Below are positions 20,504 through 30,881 of a stretch of DNA of 64,000 nucleotides, in pieces. Position 1 is the first letter of the stretch, and each line of letters starts with the position of its first letter. Source of the stretch: Zygosaccharomyces rouxii (lineage: Eukaryota; Ascomycota; Saccharomycetes; Saccharomycetales; Saccharomycetaceae). The stretch spans positions 434,001 to 498,000 of the forward strand of contig NC_012996.1 in the NCBI RefSeq assembly GCF_000026365.1. The letters run 5' to 3'. Position numbers and translations under genes: made by a program. The notes under the pieces were generated by a model. The model saw only the letters and a list, made by a program, of their open reading frames with translations, searched no databases and was not told where the DNA came from.

Positions 20504-20918
20504 TTAATCGGTATCTTGAATGCTAACTATTTCTGAACCATCCTGTGGGCTGAGGGACAGTAGTACGGTCCCTCTGATCACAATTAATCCCAATTCCCTT
20601 GTCTTATCCTTGAGAATGAACGAACTATCTTCGGGATCCCTCATATATTCAATAGTTTCGTCAAGCACTAGGTTCATCAGTTGGTCATAGCCCTTTAATA
20701 CACCTACTACCAATCTGCCTCCCATTAATTTTACACGGACTTTTGTATCCTTATACTTGGCCAAATTGAGGATTGCCTCTCTTTTGGGTCCTTCAAATTT
20801 CTTTCTCTGCTGTTGTGGTGGTGGATCCTGTCTTGGCTCAGTCTTAGAAAGTAAGAAAGTTAATAAATTGCACTGGTTTGAATCTGAATCTTGATATATC
20901 ACATACGCTTTCGCTCAT
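20504..20918 (-). CDS. LSM7: Lsm7, Sm-like ring protein (two exons)
   Basis: Subunit of the Lsm1-7 mRNA-decay ring and the Lsm2-8 U6 ring. Exon 1 is 20907-20918 (MSES); exon 2 is 20504-20842; the product has 116 residues. The intron (20843-20906, 64 nt) has GTATGT, a TATTAAC branch site and a TAAG end. Without splicing, the frame reads through with a different N-terminus that does not fit the family. The Sm domain includes KRVKLMGGRLVVGVLKGYD-like Sm1 sequence and an IRGTVLLSL Sm2 end. S. cerevisiae LSM7 (YNL147W) also has an intron close to its start and encodes 115 residues. Confidence 0.93.
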
Positions 20919-21072
20919 CTTAATGGTCGTTTTCTTTTCTTCTTCGATGTTGATTGTTAGTGATGAGTTTACAAGAGCATGAATTTTTCAATCGAAATGA
21001 ATATCTTCCCTTACATGAAAAAAGTGATAGAAAAAGAGCAGATCCCAGAGGTTAAGAGAGGTTGGAGTATCG

Positions 21073-21786
21073 ATGGTTAGGACTTCTGTGGTTTCATCTT
21101 TATGTTCTGTAACAAAAGAGTGGGATGAAAATATCAGCTATCTTCAGCTATGTCAAAGGATTGAATCGTTTACAGGTATTGAACCATGTTATATGAGACT
21201 TTCATTTGAATTCGATGATGGTAAGAAACTGGAGATTTTGGAATCATCTAATCCATATCCCTTTAAAACTTACCCACATGTCTCCATGATATTGGTAGAA
21301 GATCTGAATGAGAATTCTGTGGTTAATCAATTACAAAACTCAAACGGTACTGAATCGAACTTCCATCTGTCAGACGAAGAGTATGCCAAGAGAACCGACA
21401 GTGTGTTACAATGGAAAATGAAAAATAATTATGGTAGATTTAATTCTGATTCGAAACGATCACAAGAATCCAATAAGCAATTACAGCAACAAAGAATTGC
21501 TGAGTTACAGATTGATCAAAGGTGTAGCGTTGAAAGTGAAGGGCAATTGGAAAGAAGAGGTTGGTTGAGATTTATTGGCAGGATAGGTGAAATTAATGAT
21601 CAAGATATTTGGTGTGGAGTAGAATTTGATGATCCCGTAGGTAAAAACGATGGATCATTTAAAGGCCATATTTATTTTGGACCGGTTAAGACAAACCATG
21701 GCGGGTTTGTGAAGCCATTGGCAGTTAAAACAGGACCTGAGTTCCTGCCAATGACTAAGAATGATCAAAGCGATGATGAAATATGA
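21073..21786 (+). CDS. ALF1: Alf1, tubulin-folding cofactor B
   Basis: Binds alpha-tubulin during folding and localises to microtubules. The protein has 237 residues. The N-terminal half (about 1-80) is the ubiquitin-like domain of cofactor B. A coiled middle leads to the CAP-Gly domain at about 163-215, with the signature GKNDGS at 190-195. S. cerevisiae Alf1 (YNL148C) has 254 residues. It is divergent from LSM7, as in S. cerevisiae. Confidence 0.95.
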   Translation: MVRTSVVSSLCSVTKEWDENISYLQLCQRIESFTGIEPCYMRLSFEFDDGKKLEILESSNPYPFKTYPHVSMILVEDLNENSVVNQLQNSNGTESNFHLSDEEYAKRTDSVLQWKMKNNYGRFNSDSKRSQESNKQLQQQRIAELQIDQRCSVESEGQLERRGWLRFIGRIGEINDQDIWCGVEFDDPVGKNDGSFKGHIYFGPVKTNHGGFVKPLAVKTGPEFLPMTKNDQSDDEI

Positions 21787-22032
21787 CGACTCCTAGGAAT
21801 TGGTTTATAAAAAAAATTTGCCTGATGTGTCTTCAAGCTAATAAGTTCACTTTGGGCATCATGCCAGAAGTTTCTGCGTGTTCGTTTCTACTACTTTTGT
21901 ATTTTGATTGTATATTTACTGTACAACAATGCTCTTTTTTAGCAGAGTCGTGCACACGATATAGAACGCTGACATTTAACAACAACTATTGACAAGTTTC
22001 TCTGCAAACAGATAATAATACATCAATCCAAG

Positions 22033-22449
22033 ATGTCAGATGCTGCTATGAACGTTACTAGTAGCCCTAGTATTTGGAATACGTTATACGAAAGGACGAA
22101 GACAAACCTAGCGGAAACTATTGGTGATTTGGACGTTAAGAAGGGATTGAGATTAGTGATAATTGTTGGTGGTTATATCCTCATCAGAGGTATTGCACAG
22201 AGAGAATTGGCAAAAAGAAAGTTGGATAATGACGTGCGTAGGAGCGAGCAAGAGAATGCTGCTAAGATGCAAGAGAAGTTGGTCGATCAACCTGGTAGTA
22301 CAGCTGCGATGCCGTTCGGTTGGGGCAATAAGACAAGAAGAAGAAGAAAGCAACAGGAAGAAGCATTCGCTGATATTGTTGAACGTGTTAATCAGAAGAA
22401 AAATAGCGGCGATGATGTTGAAGACATCGAAGATTTACTAGAGGATTGA
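22033..22449 (+). CDS. PGA2: Pga2, ER protein needed for processing of glycosylated proteins
   Basis: Essential ER-membrane protein in S. cerevisiae (YNL149C, 129 residues) whose loss disturbs secretion of Gas1. The protein here has 138 residues. A single membrane segment lies at about 39-56 (LRLVIIVGGYILIRGIAQ). A basic Arg/Lys cluster (TRRRRKQQEE) follows, and the acidic tail ends DIEDLLED. Order ALF1-PGA2-RPC31 is conserved. Confidence 0.9.
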   Translation: MSDAAMNVTSSPSIWNTLYERTKTNLAETIGDLDVKKGLRLVIIVGGYILIRGIAQRELAKRKLDNDVRRSEQENAAKMQEKLVDQPGSTAAMPFGWGNKTRRRRKQQEEAFADIVERVNQKKNSGDDVEDIEDLLED

Positions 22450-22750
22450 AAAGATACATTGGGGACTAATCTGCCTTGTGTGTAAGCATCTTTCGGATTT
22501 TAGTATAACAACAATAACATTTTGACAAGAAAAACCCATTGAACCAGGGATCACTCACCAGCGATTCCTTCCCTACGATATCTTGATCTTTTTTATTAGA
22601 CCTCTGCTTAGTAGTAGGATATGTATGTATAGTGAAAAAAATTTCGAAGCTCATCGCATCGACGAAGAAACATAGTTGATCTTCAAATCATAAAGAGTAA
22701 TATTTTTGAGTCGTAAGTACTTCATTCAAATACATCGGATCTCCTCATTG
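22450..22750. other. RPC31 promoter with PAC and A-rich RRPE-like element
   Basis: About 300 bp upstream of RPC31. CTCATCGC at 22650-22657 is a perfect PAC on the reverse strand, preceded by GAAAAAAATTTC, RRPE-like, at about 22633-22645. PAC was named for RNA polymerase A and C subunit genes, which fits RPC31. Confidence 0.75.
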
Positions 22751-23497
22751 ATGAGTTTCGGTAGAGGTCGTGGTGGTGGTGGCAACAATCCCACCAGGAA
22801 TTTACCATTTGGATTAGGATTTAACGATGTTGGTGTCAATGAGACGACGGAATTCCCCAGTATACCTTTGCCAGTCAACAATCCAGTGAATTCCCGAGAA
22901 AGATCACTTGCCATTACATATATTAAATTTGGTCAGACGGTTAAAGATGGTCCCTTTTATACAGGTTCACTTTCATTAGCGGTTGATGATAGTGCAGAGG
23001 GCAATAATAAGAATAGCAATGGCAAGAAGAAAAAACAATCTTTAATAGAAGAAGAAGGTCATATGGATGGTATTGAACGATATTCCGATAGATATTTAAA
23101 GAAAAGGAAAATTGGTACTTCTATCGATGAGCATCCCTACCATCTGGAAGTTTTCCCCAGAGAGCTTTACAACGTTATGGGTATTGATAAAAAGAAGCTT
23201 TTGGTCATTTCTGAGTTTAATAATAAGGATGATATCTTTACCGGTGGTAAGCAGGATGAGAATGCTGGATTATCTATGATTGAGAAGTGGAAACAGTTAG
23301 CCGAGGATGAGGATGATGATAACGATGAGGAAAATGAAAAGAATAAAGAAAATGCTGGTGGGGATGAAGACGTGGATGAAGATTTTGAAGAAGAAGAGGA
23401 CGATGATGATGATTACAATGCTGAAAAATACTTCAACGATGGTGATGATGATGAGTATGGAGATGAAGAGGACATGGGTGATGAGCCTGCATTTTGA
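22751..23497 (+). CDS. RPC31: RNA polymerase III subunit C31
   Basis: Rpc31 belongs to the Rpc82-Rpc34-Rpc31 subcomplex that opens promoters for RNA polymerase III. The protein has 248 residues. It starts MSFGRGRGGGG, a family signature, with the NLPFGLGF block after it. A conserved central region follows, and the last ~60 residues are extremely acidic (Asp/Glu runs). The frame continues upstream to a TTG at 22706, but the ATG at 22751 matches the family. It is convergent with INN1, as with YNL151C and YNL152W. Confidence 0.94.
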   Translation: MSFGRGRGGGGNNPTRNLPFGLGFNDVGVNETTEFPSIPLPVNNPVNSRERSLAITYIKFGQTVKDGPFYTGSLSLAVDDSAEGNNKNSNGKKKKQSLIEEEGHMDGIERYSDRYLKKRKIGTSIDEHPYHLEVFPRELYNVMGIDKKKLLVISEFNNKDDIFTGGKQDENAGLSMIEKWKQLAEDEDDDNDEENEKNKENAGGDEDVDEDFEEEEDDDDDYNAEKYFNDGDDDEYGDEEDMGDEPAF

Positions 23498-23573
23498 ACA
23501 TTTTGCATGAAATATTATATGATTCTGCTTTCTGTAAAGTTTATGTACACATAAGGTTACGGCAGTTCCCTTT

Positions 23574-24794
23574 TTAATTAGATACTGGCGGTGGTCGCCT
23601 TCTAGGTGATCTCGATTTATTTCTTGGACTTGCTGCTGTTGGTAAGGGCGGCAGTTTTGGTGTTCCATTCCTGTGAGAAGGCAGATCAAATTCAACACTT
23701 TCATTGTCATTACTTTCAAAAGGACGCGGAAGTGGTGGTCTTCTCGGTGATTTAGAATGACTTCGAGATCCATGTGAAATACTAGGTGGTAAGGGCGGTA
23801 ACGAAGGGTGTCTGTCGTCTGCATCATTAAGATTTGCTGCTAGCGCATGACTTGAGTGAGAACGACTTACATAACCTTCTTCGTCGTCTAGAGATGTGAC
23901 CCCAATTGCCTTCTGTAGAGCTTCAATGTCAACTGGGGTTTCTGACTGCTGGTTGTTTGTTGAGTTATTAGGATTTTTAAATACGTTGAGTCTCTCTTTT
24001 AGTTTCTTCAAATTCGCGAAATGGAATTTAGTATCACTGGTACTAGTAGCTTCTGTTGCGTTGGTCTCCTCGGATGATATGGTTGTACTGGTTCCTACTG
24101 ATGAATTGAAAACAGGAGGTGCACCAACACCAATTGAACCAGGAAGTGAAGATCTGGAAAAGTCAGGACGGTTGTCCCACGCACCACCTGCCGCAGGAGT
24201 AATTTCTCTCATGGCTGATCCATGGGTATACGGTTCCATGTATGAACGATGGTAATAATCATCGTCTTGCTCCGTCGATATAATTGAGGTTGAATCACCT
24301 GGTAATGGTGGTACAGGTCGACTCCTTACAGTCGCATCCATTGCTTCAGTGTCTTTGCTTCTCTCTTCTTTACGTAAATTTGGTAAACCTGGATTGAAAC
24401 TCAATTCAATGAAAATTGTTCCTGCAAATTCGTTTCTATCTCTTTTCAACTCATACCAACAACAATAACCTTCCTTAGGGTCTGCCCTCATACCATTGAG
24501 TAGATCTACTTCACATCTTCCAATTAATATAGGCGGTTTTTTTTTTCTATCACAGTATGCTTCCACTTGCATTATAGGTTTAACATCCGGTGTAATGGAA
24601 TATTTCTCGAGATAATTAAATACAGGATTCTGGCCTGCCCTAAATAGCGTATTACTCTCTCTTGTCATATGTGCAATTCTCAATCGGAGCATGACATTCT
24701 GTTTATCCAATTTGGTCAAATTGGGTAGATCTCTCGCCTTACTCACAAAGACGCATAAAGTACCTTGATTCCCACTCCATACTTCCGTGGCCAT
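23574..24794 (-). CDS. INN1: Inn1, C2-domain cytokinesis protein
   Basis: Inn1 couples contraction of the actomyosin ring to plasma-membrane ingression and septum synthesis. The protein has 406 residues. The C2 domain occupies about 1-135. The remainder is rich in Ser and Pro, with repeated PPLP and PxxP stretches (for example RPVPPLP, PPLPPS, PRRPPLPRP) that are the expected binding sites for the SH3 domains of Hof1 and Cyk3. It is the YNL152W orthologue. Confidence 0.94.
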   Translation of the reverse strand: MATEVWSGNQGTLCVFVSKARDLPNLTKLDKQNVMLRLRIAHMTRESNTLFRAGQNPVFNYLEKYSITPDVKPIMQVEAYCDRKKKPPILIGRCEVDLLNGMRADPKEGYCCWYELKRDRNEFAGTIFIELSFNPGLPNLRKEERSKDTEAMDATVRSRPVPPLPGDSTSIISTEQDDDYYHRSYMEPYTHGSAMREITPAAGGAWDNRPDFSRSSLPGSIGVGAPPVFNSSVGTSTTISSEETNATEATSTSDTKFHFANLKKLKERLNVFKNPNNSTNNQQSETPVDIEALQKAIGVTSLDDEEGYVSRSHSSHALAANLNDADDRHPSLPPLPPSISHGSRSHSKSPRRPPLPRPFESNDNESVEFDLPSHRNGTPKLPPLPTAASPRNKSRSPRRRPPPVSN

Positions 24795-24994
24795 ATTAGC
24801 TCTTGACGGATAATACTAGTTCTAACTACTTTGGGATCACTTCTTTACAGCAGTTCAACAGGGCTTCTTCGAGTTCTTTCGCGCCTTGTAGAGTTGGTTT
24901 AGAAGCCTTTAAGTATCACGTGAGCCAGATTTTATAGAAAAGAATTCTTATAATAATACATAGATAAGATCAGTCTAGGTTAGATATTCCCATC

Positions 24995-27900
24995 CTATCT
25001 TTGATATCTGCTAACATATTCACCAGATCCTTTGGGACCCTGTGGAAGTCCCTGCGTATTGCCTCTTTTCCCATTGTTATTGTTGTTGTACTTGGAACGG
25101 CTATCGTTCTGAGGTGATCTCATCTTATTCCGGCCGTCGTCAGCTCTGTATCTCTTAGTAAGTCTTTCATCTGATGCTGGTGGCGCTTCATGCTTGGGTC
25201 TCATACGGTTATTGTTGTTGTTGCCGCTGCTTCCTTGGTCGCGAGCAGAGTATACCTTGTTTCCGTTACGTGGAGTCTCCGATCTGGGTTGCGAAGGTCT
25301 ATCAGGGAAATTCATGGGTCTTGGCGTCGTATTTGACCTTTTGTTATCCATTCTCTGTGGTCCTGGTGGTAAGGCTTGTCTGTTTCTAGAATCATAGGGT
25401 CTGTTCCAACCGCTTGGTGTACCTTCATGGGAGTCTGTCTTAGTATCTCTATCATTACTGGGTCCAGAAGGAGGTTCATTGTTGTACCTGCTTGGTTTCT
25501 TTGCTGGTTCTGTTGGAGTTGCCTCCGAATACATGTCTCCACGGGCTCTGGGGGTGTCATTGGAAACATATTTCACCGCAGCTTTGATCTCATCTAGTTT
25601 TCTTGCGAAATCTGCATTGTTAGGATTGTAAACTAGAGAGCGGAAGAAGCGTTCAAAGACTTCAAAGACACCAGTCCTCAAATCACGAATTGGCATGGAT
25701 TCCTTGGACAATCTTTTCAAAGTCTGGTTCTCCGTTGGATCACTTATGCAGTCAGCGGCTCTGTTCAAGTTATTCCTACCAAGATGAAAGCAAACCTCAT
25801 CCATAAATCTAATCACTTTACCAAAAGGCCAAGTTGAACTTTGAGGACGGGCAGCTTGCTTGCCACCCGAGGGTCCAGAGGGAATACCCTTGAACTTATC
25901 CCTAGCATCTTCCTTCTTCTCGGCTTCCTTTTCAGCCTTCTTAGCTTCTTCCAACTCCTTAGCCTTTTCAGCTTCTGCTCTTTGCTTTTTATTGAACTCT
26001 AATTGCTTCCTCAATTCAATTTCCTTCTTTTCGTTGGCTAACAAGCTTTCGTAATGGTTTATCTCCTCTAATTCTGAGACATACTTCCCTTTCTCCCGCT
26101 TCTCATCTTCAGTCATCTCACAGAATTCTTCTGGCTTACAAGAATTCTTCAAACGAGCTTTCAAATGGCCAAAAAGCGCATTACTGGGCAGTTTGATGTC
26201 CTCTCTTTCTTCACTCTCTAATATTCTCTCTAATGCCTTACATGCGACTAAGATTTGTGTATCAATGATTGGGAAAACATGCGATACGTGTTTCATAAAC
26301 TCGATACCGTTTCTGATGGACATGTAGTTTCTGTTAAATAACAATTCAACAATTTGCTCCGTGAGCAAAGAATTGCACTCATATAACTCTCGTTGATAAA
26401 GGAATTCCTGGTCTTCCGATACTCTCATTTCTTCCAGACTTCCCAAAAGTTGTGAAAAGAAAATACCCATATTACCAGCTTCGGACCGGGTGCAGCAGAA
26501 CAGCAGAGCGCTAAGGATCCTGGAAGACATGAACACTCCTAAAATCTTCATCAAATCTTTGAGATCAAAAGACTTTAAGAGGAAATGGGAACTGAACAAT
26601 GCATCTGGTGGTGAAAATAGAACTCTAGGAACGATACAATATTGAAAGAATGACATAATCCTTTCGTTTGAAAGATCTTTTGCCCAGGATTGAGACTGTT
26701 CACTGATCAAACGTTTGGTATTATTAAATGTCTTTTGATGGGAGATGCAACTTACAAGGATATCCTTTATTTGTTTAGAATATTCATTCTTTTTCTTGGT
26801 AGAAGAGGACTTGGAAAGTTCTTCTTCTAATCCTGCCTTCTTCTTATCGTACAGTGCTTTATCGAATTGGACGTCATATAATGAAAGCTTCCAGAATGTT
26901 AGGAACAATTCTTTGGTAATGTAGCTATAGTCAACACCTTCGAAAACAGCGTTCTGTAACATGACATCTGAAGATGGGTCTGCTTCTCTGAATTTTTGAT
27001 CGATATAATTTCTCCAGATGTGGAACACCCAGGATGTTGATAGATGAAAGTCGTTTGTCAAAACCTCTAGTGGTAATACATTATCACCAAATTCTTCCAA
27101 GGTAAAGCAGTATTTTACCAGTTCTATGAAAGACCACAATAGAGTATTCATTTCATCGCATCTGGTGGATAAAATCTTATAATGCAAAGTCTGAGTATTC
27201 GCCTCCCTGTTAAGATTGTATAGGAGGAGAATAAGTTCTGAAATTGTCTTTTGCTTGGCTAACTGATTCACCAATTTTAGAGCCAGCTCACGGTTATCAT
27301 CCCTGGTATCAAATATTAATTTTCTTGCCTCATACTTCAATGGCTCTCCTGAATTCAACATTATGAGTCTTGTCGTATTCACTTCGTTTAGATCTCTAAT
27401 CCCACCTACGGTGGTTATTAGCTCTCTTAGAATAGATACCGCGACCATATTACCTTCATGCAGGGTCTTGACAATAAAAACGAGAATATTGGTAATATCC
27501 ATCTTGGGACAATCCTTGGCCAATCCTGAAATGTAAACTGAAAGCCTTTGAACCCATGTATTTTGATTTACTCCGTCAGTTTGAATTGCAGGTCTATTAT
27601 GTGTCAAACGTAATAATATGATAAACTGTAAAACGTCGCACGCAAAGCTGTTGAAATATTTGGTCGTGATCACCACCAATTCAGACACTTTATCATAATT
27701 CTCAATTTGCTTTATCACTGGAACTAAAGTGGCCAAAGGATTGGTAGATACTAGATTAGCCAGTTTTCTTGATTCTGTTTCGATAGTGTCCATACTTAGT
27801 GACTTTAAAATACTCTTTGCACTTCTTTCAGCCTTGTTGAAACCCACTTTGGGCAGAAGTAAATCTTGAGAGGTTCTAGTGATCAACTCGTTGTATAAGA

Positions 27901-29731
27901 AATATCTTCTTTTGAAGGGGAAAAATTTCATCAATTGATATATTTCACTAGTAATTACTGGATTGACCTCGAGAACGGGTATGGCTGGAAAGATAAATTT
28001 GCGGACGTAATCAATCCATTTGTTTATAGTTTCTTCCTTTTTATCTGCTGCCGCCGTCTCAATATCTGCAACACCGATTCGACAAAGTTTAGAGATAAGT
28101 TGAGGAACTTTACCCAAAGATGGTCCTAATATAGTGAAAAATTCATTAGATTTTGTAAAGAGCTCCTCTACTGTATGAAGCTCTCCAAGGTCTTTGCACC
28201 ACTCTGCATAATAGAAGACAAACCTCGTCCTCATTTCGAGAAGTGGAAAAGGATTATGTGATTTTCTTTCAGAAACCAATCTAGTTTTTTTAGAGAGTAA
28301 CCCATTGTCCAACGTGGTAATTAATGACGCGCTTTGTAGATTTTGGGAGCCGCTAAAGACCAAAGATTGATATAGAGGATCCAACATATTTTCAAACAAT
28401 CGTCCTATTAGTCTTGGAAGCATATCATTGATGTAAACACATTGTGGATGAGTCTTGAAAATGTAAAATGCAGGCATTAGGACGCCATGTACCAGTAATC
28501 TTTTCAAAAATTCCAGCTTGGAACCATTTAACACACTGTTCTTTATGTTTTCTTTTTCTAACGCCTCTTGTTTTTGTTCAAGTGCCTTTTTCTCTTCAGC
28601 CTTCGCAGATGAATCTTTCCCGTCTGTATTAACATCTTCCATCTTTTCATCACCATCATTGTCGTCTGCAGCGGTTAGGGCATCGGCCATTGCTAGTGGA
28701 TTTGTGACTCCCTTCATCGATTCAGCTTCCAGCTCATTGTCAAAATTTTCGAAAAATGCTGACAAAGTTTCATCATTAGGTTTTATATTATCCCATATCG
28801 GTAGGAAGCTAACGAAACCCTCTCTTATTAAAATACACACCATATCGAGATACGCAGTATCTTTCCCGACATCTTCTTGGTTGAGGTGGAGACTTATTAA
28901 GTGGGAGGCAATCGCATTCCCACCTTGGTTCAAAGATTGATAGTCAAAGTTGTTGGCTGGAGAGGTCTTGGGCCAATAGTCTGAAATCTTTAAAAATCGT
29001 ATCATAAATTCGTACCCTTCTGTGATAAATTCACTTGAGACATCCAAAATGACATCTAAACAACGCATTGGATCCAATGAATATTTACCAGCTAATTGTT
29101 GGAATTCTTGAATGAAATAAGGAACCTTATTCATTCTATCAGGATCGTAGTATGCCGCCCAGAGTAAGGTAACAAGTTGTATGTATCCCGTAGAACATTC
29201 CATTAATAAATTGAATTTCTTTAGTTCGTACTTGGATTTTTTCAGAAGATGCTTCAGAAGTACGGTTTGTCCCTGATTCATTAATTTCGTTGATAGTCTG
29301 CTGAATTTGAACATCTCCTTATGAAGAGACTTGGTTATTCTTGCCAATGCGAGTACGACATTATCATCTTCATCAGAATATTCTTGGGAAACCGATACGA
29401 ACACTTTACCGACCATTGATAATAATTCACTATCTTTAATATCTTGAGTTCCACTACTAACTATATCTTCTAATAATCTGGATATTTGAGGCATGGTGGG
29501 TGAGCCCTTTGTATTTTGATCATAAATCAGTTCAAAAATCTCACGGAAAACATCTTTAAGCCACGATTGTCTCTGATCAGTACCTTCTAACTCTTTGAAT
29601 TGAGCACATAGCTCTTGGCTTTTTGTATTCCAATTATCTGCAAATTCTTGATTGAAAATCTTGTGTCCTTGGGGGAAAGTTATGTGGGTGGCCGCCAACT
29701 TATCGATGGAGGCACTCACACTCTCAGACAT
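24995..29731 (-). CDS. THO2: Tho2, largest THO complex subunit
   Basis: Tho2 is the scaffold of THO (with Hpr1, Mft1, Thp2), which couples transcription to mRNA export in the nucleus and prevents R-loops. The protein has 1578 residues. It is helical throughout; the conserved core includes FPFKRRYFLYNELITR followed by AERSAKSILKSLS and LVSTNPLATLVPVIKQIENYD, as in THOC2. A Glu/Lys-rich coiled-coil lies near 1200-1260. The last ~180 residues are basic, Asn/Arg/Pro-rich and probably RNA-binding. An upstream in-frame TTG at 29767 was not used; ATG is the complement of 29729-29731. S. cerevisiae THO2 is YNL139C (1597 residues). Confidence 0.93.
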   Translation of the reverse strand: MSESVSASIDKLAATHITFPQGHKIFNQEFADNWNTKSQELCAQFKELEGTDQRQSWLKDVFREIFELIYDQNTKGSPTMPQISRLLEDIVSSGTQDIKDSELLSMVGKVFVSVSQEYSDEDDNVVLALARITKSLHKEMFKFSRLSTKLMNQGQTVLLKHLLKKSKYELKKFNLLMECSTGYIQLVTLLWAAYYDPDRMNKVPYFIQEFQQLAGKYSLDPMRCLDVILDVSSEFITEGYEFMIRFLKISDYWPKTSPANNFDYQSLNQGGNAIASHLISLHLNQEDVGKDTAYLDMVCILIREGFVSFLPIWDNIKPNDETLSAFFENFDNELEAESMKGVTNPLAMADALTAADDNDGDEKMEDVNTDGKDSSAKAEEKKALEQKQEALEKENIKNSVLNGSKLEFLKRLLVHGVLMPAFYIFKTHPQCVYINDMLPRLIGRLFENMLDPLYQSLVFSGSQNLQSASLITTLDNGLLSKKTRLVSERKSHNPFPLLEMRTRFVFYYAEWCKDLGELHTVEELFTKSNEFFTILGPSLGKVPQLISKLCRIGVADIETAAADKKEETINKWIDYVRKFIFPAIPVLEVNPVITSEIYQLMKFFPFKRRYFLYNELITRTSQDLLLPKVGFNKAERSAKSILKSLSMDTIETESRKLANLVSTNPLATLVPVIKQIENYDKVSELVVITTKYFNSFACDVLQFIILLRLTHNRPAIQTDGVNQNTWVQRLSVYISGLAKDCPKMDITNILVFIVKTLHEGNMVAVSILRELITTVGGIRDLNEVNTTRLIMLNSGEPLKYEARKLIFDTRDDNRELALKLVNQLAKQKTISELILLLYNLNREANTQTLHYKILSTRCDEMNTLLWSFIELVKYCFTLEEFGDNVLPLEVLTNDFHLSTSWVFHIWRNYIDQKFREADPSSDVMLQNAVFEGVDYSYITKELFLTFWKLSLYDVQFDKALYDKKKAGLEEELSKSSSTKKKNEYSKQIKDILVSCISHQKTFNNTKRLISEQSQSWAKDLSNERIMSFFQYCIVPRVLFSPPDALFSSHFLLKSFDLKDLMKILGVFMSSRILSALLFCCTRSEAGNMGIFFSQLLGSLEEMRVSEDQEFLYQRELYECNSLLTEQIVELLFNRNYMSIRNGIEFMKHVSHVFPIIDTQILVACKALERILESEEREDIKLPSNALFGHLKARLKNSCKPEEFCEMTEDEKREKGKYVSELEEINHYESLLANEKKEIELRKQLEFNKKQRAEAEKAKELEEAKKAEKEAEKKEDARDKFKGIPSGPSGGKQAARPQSSTWPFGKVIRFMDEVCFHLGRNNLNRAADCISDPTENQTLKRLSKESMPIRDLRTGVFEVFERFFRSLVYNPNNADFARKLDEIKAAVKYVSNDTPRARGDMYSEATPTEPAKKPSRYNNEPPSGPSNDRDTKTDSHEGTPSGWNRPYDSRNRQALPPGPQRMDNKRSNTTPRPMNFPDRPSQPRSETPRNGNKVYSARDQGSSGNNNNNRMRPKHEAPPASDERLTKRYRADDGRNKMRSPQNDSRSKYNNNNNGKRGNTQGLPQGPKGSGEYVSRYQR

Positions 29732-29905
29732 GTTCAAAGTGTTCAAAGTGTTGTTTAATCGATGCAAGGAAGCCTTTCTTTTCGAAGACCTTATAGTTTA
29801 TACTGTTAACTAAGTGTTTTTGTCTCTTTTTCAAATATGAATATTGAAAAATTTCGATAACTACACATTGGAAAGATACGTAAAGAAATAACTAATATTG
29901 AGTCA

Positions 29906-30243
29906 ATGGTATGTTATCAACCCTTCAAAATATTTTTTAACATGATTGGCAAGTTTTCAATTATAGAATACTGACTGTTTTGTAAATTTTGTTCTAGAGT
30001 GAAGTTCAAGGGCAGCAGCGATACCAAGTTCTAAAGCACAAATACGTTGGTTTGGGCCGAGAGCATACTACCCAGGAAGAATGGTTATCTAACGTGCATA
30101 GAGATACTTATCATAGTTTACAGGCCCATTCAGGTCTACTAGAGTACCTTGCGCTGGCGCAAGGTAGTTCCAGTAAACGTCAAACAAAGATCCAACTGAT
30201 AAAGAAGATGGACCAAAATAAATCTAGGCCCAATGAGAGTTGA
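29906..30243 (+). CDS. YSF3: Ysf3, SF3b complex 10-kDa subunit (two exons)
   Basis: Small SF3b subunit of the U2 snRNP (SF3B5 in humans). Exon 1 is only the ATG (29906-29908); exon 2 is 29998-30243; the product has 82 residues. The intron (29909-29997, 89 nt) starts GTATGT, has branch site TACTGAC at 29969-29975 and ends CTAG. Exon 2 carries the family signature KYVGLGREHTTQEEWLSNVHRD. S. cerevisiae YNL138W-A also has an intron and encodes 85 residues. It is divergent from THO2, as in S. cerevisiae. Confidence 0.93.
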
Positions 30244-30305
30244 TTTCGTATATATAGTATTTAGGTGTGAGAGTTCGTGCATATAATACAGGGGTTTTTT
30301 TGTTT

Positions 30306-30881
30306 TTAATAGGACATGGTTTGCGTATCAGATACCGTGGTAACTCTAATGGTTCTACCGTCGACTAGCGCGCCATCAAAGAGCTTTCTTACACGCTCTA
30401 GCTCTTCTGTAGTACGTTTCACAAGCCATACATTAGCAGTAGCAGAACCTGATGGCAAATCTCTAACTCTTACTTTGCCAATGCGTGTATGTGAGAGCTT
30501 CTGAAGCACCGTCTTTAACGAATCTTGGTTAACACCAAGTGCGAGGTTGTAGAAAACTAACAACTTGTCAGATGCATCACTATTGGTATGGATCACTAAT
30601 GGGTTGCCCTTAGATGGTTTACCCTTTGGTCTAGAAGGGGCAGGTCCAGTTTTATGAGGTTTTCCTTTTGGTGATTTGCGTTTTTTCTTAGCTTCTAATT
30701 TGGAAGAAGCCTCTCTGAGAAGTACACCAACATCATTAGCACTAACTAGTCTACCGTTTACAGTTTTGAAACCTTCTTTAGGGAGCGGCCTCTCTGGTTT
30801 TGATTCGCCAACCGGTGTAATCCTATCAACCAGTTTCTTACCGCTGTTATGACGTCTGTGAGATTTGTTATTGGGGGCCAT
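30306..30881 (-). CDS. YHR127W-type nuclear protein with an RRM-like C-terminus
   Basis: The S. cerevisiae counterpart YHR127W is an uncharacterised nuclear protein. The protein here has 191 residues. The N-terminal half is basic (KKKRKSPKGKPHK near 70-82), consistent with nuclear or RNA binding. The C-terminal ~85 residues (LLVFYNLALGVNQDSLKTVL onward, ending GRTIRVTTV) look like an RRM, with RNP2-like and strand-helix pattern. An in-frame TTG further upstream was not used. Position between YSF3 and SRV2 reflects interleaving of the two S. cerevisiae regions. Confidence 0.8.
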   Translation of the reverse strand: MAPNNKSHRRHNSGKKLVDRITPVGESKPERPLPKEGFKTVNGRLVSANDVGVLLREASSKLEAKKKRKSPKGKPHKTGPAPSRPKGKPSKGNPLVIHTNSDASDKLLVFYNLALGVNQDSLKTVLQKLSHTRIGKVRVRDLPSGSATANVWLVKRTTEELERVRKLFDGALVDGRTIRVTTVSDTQTMSY

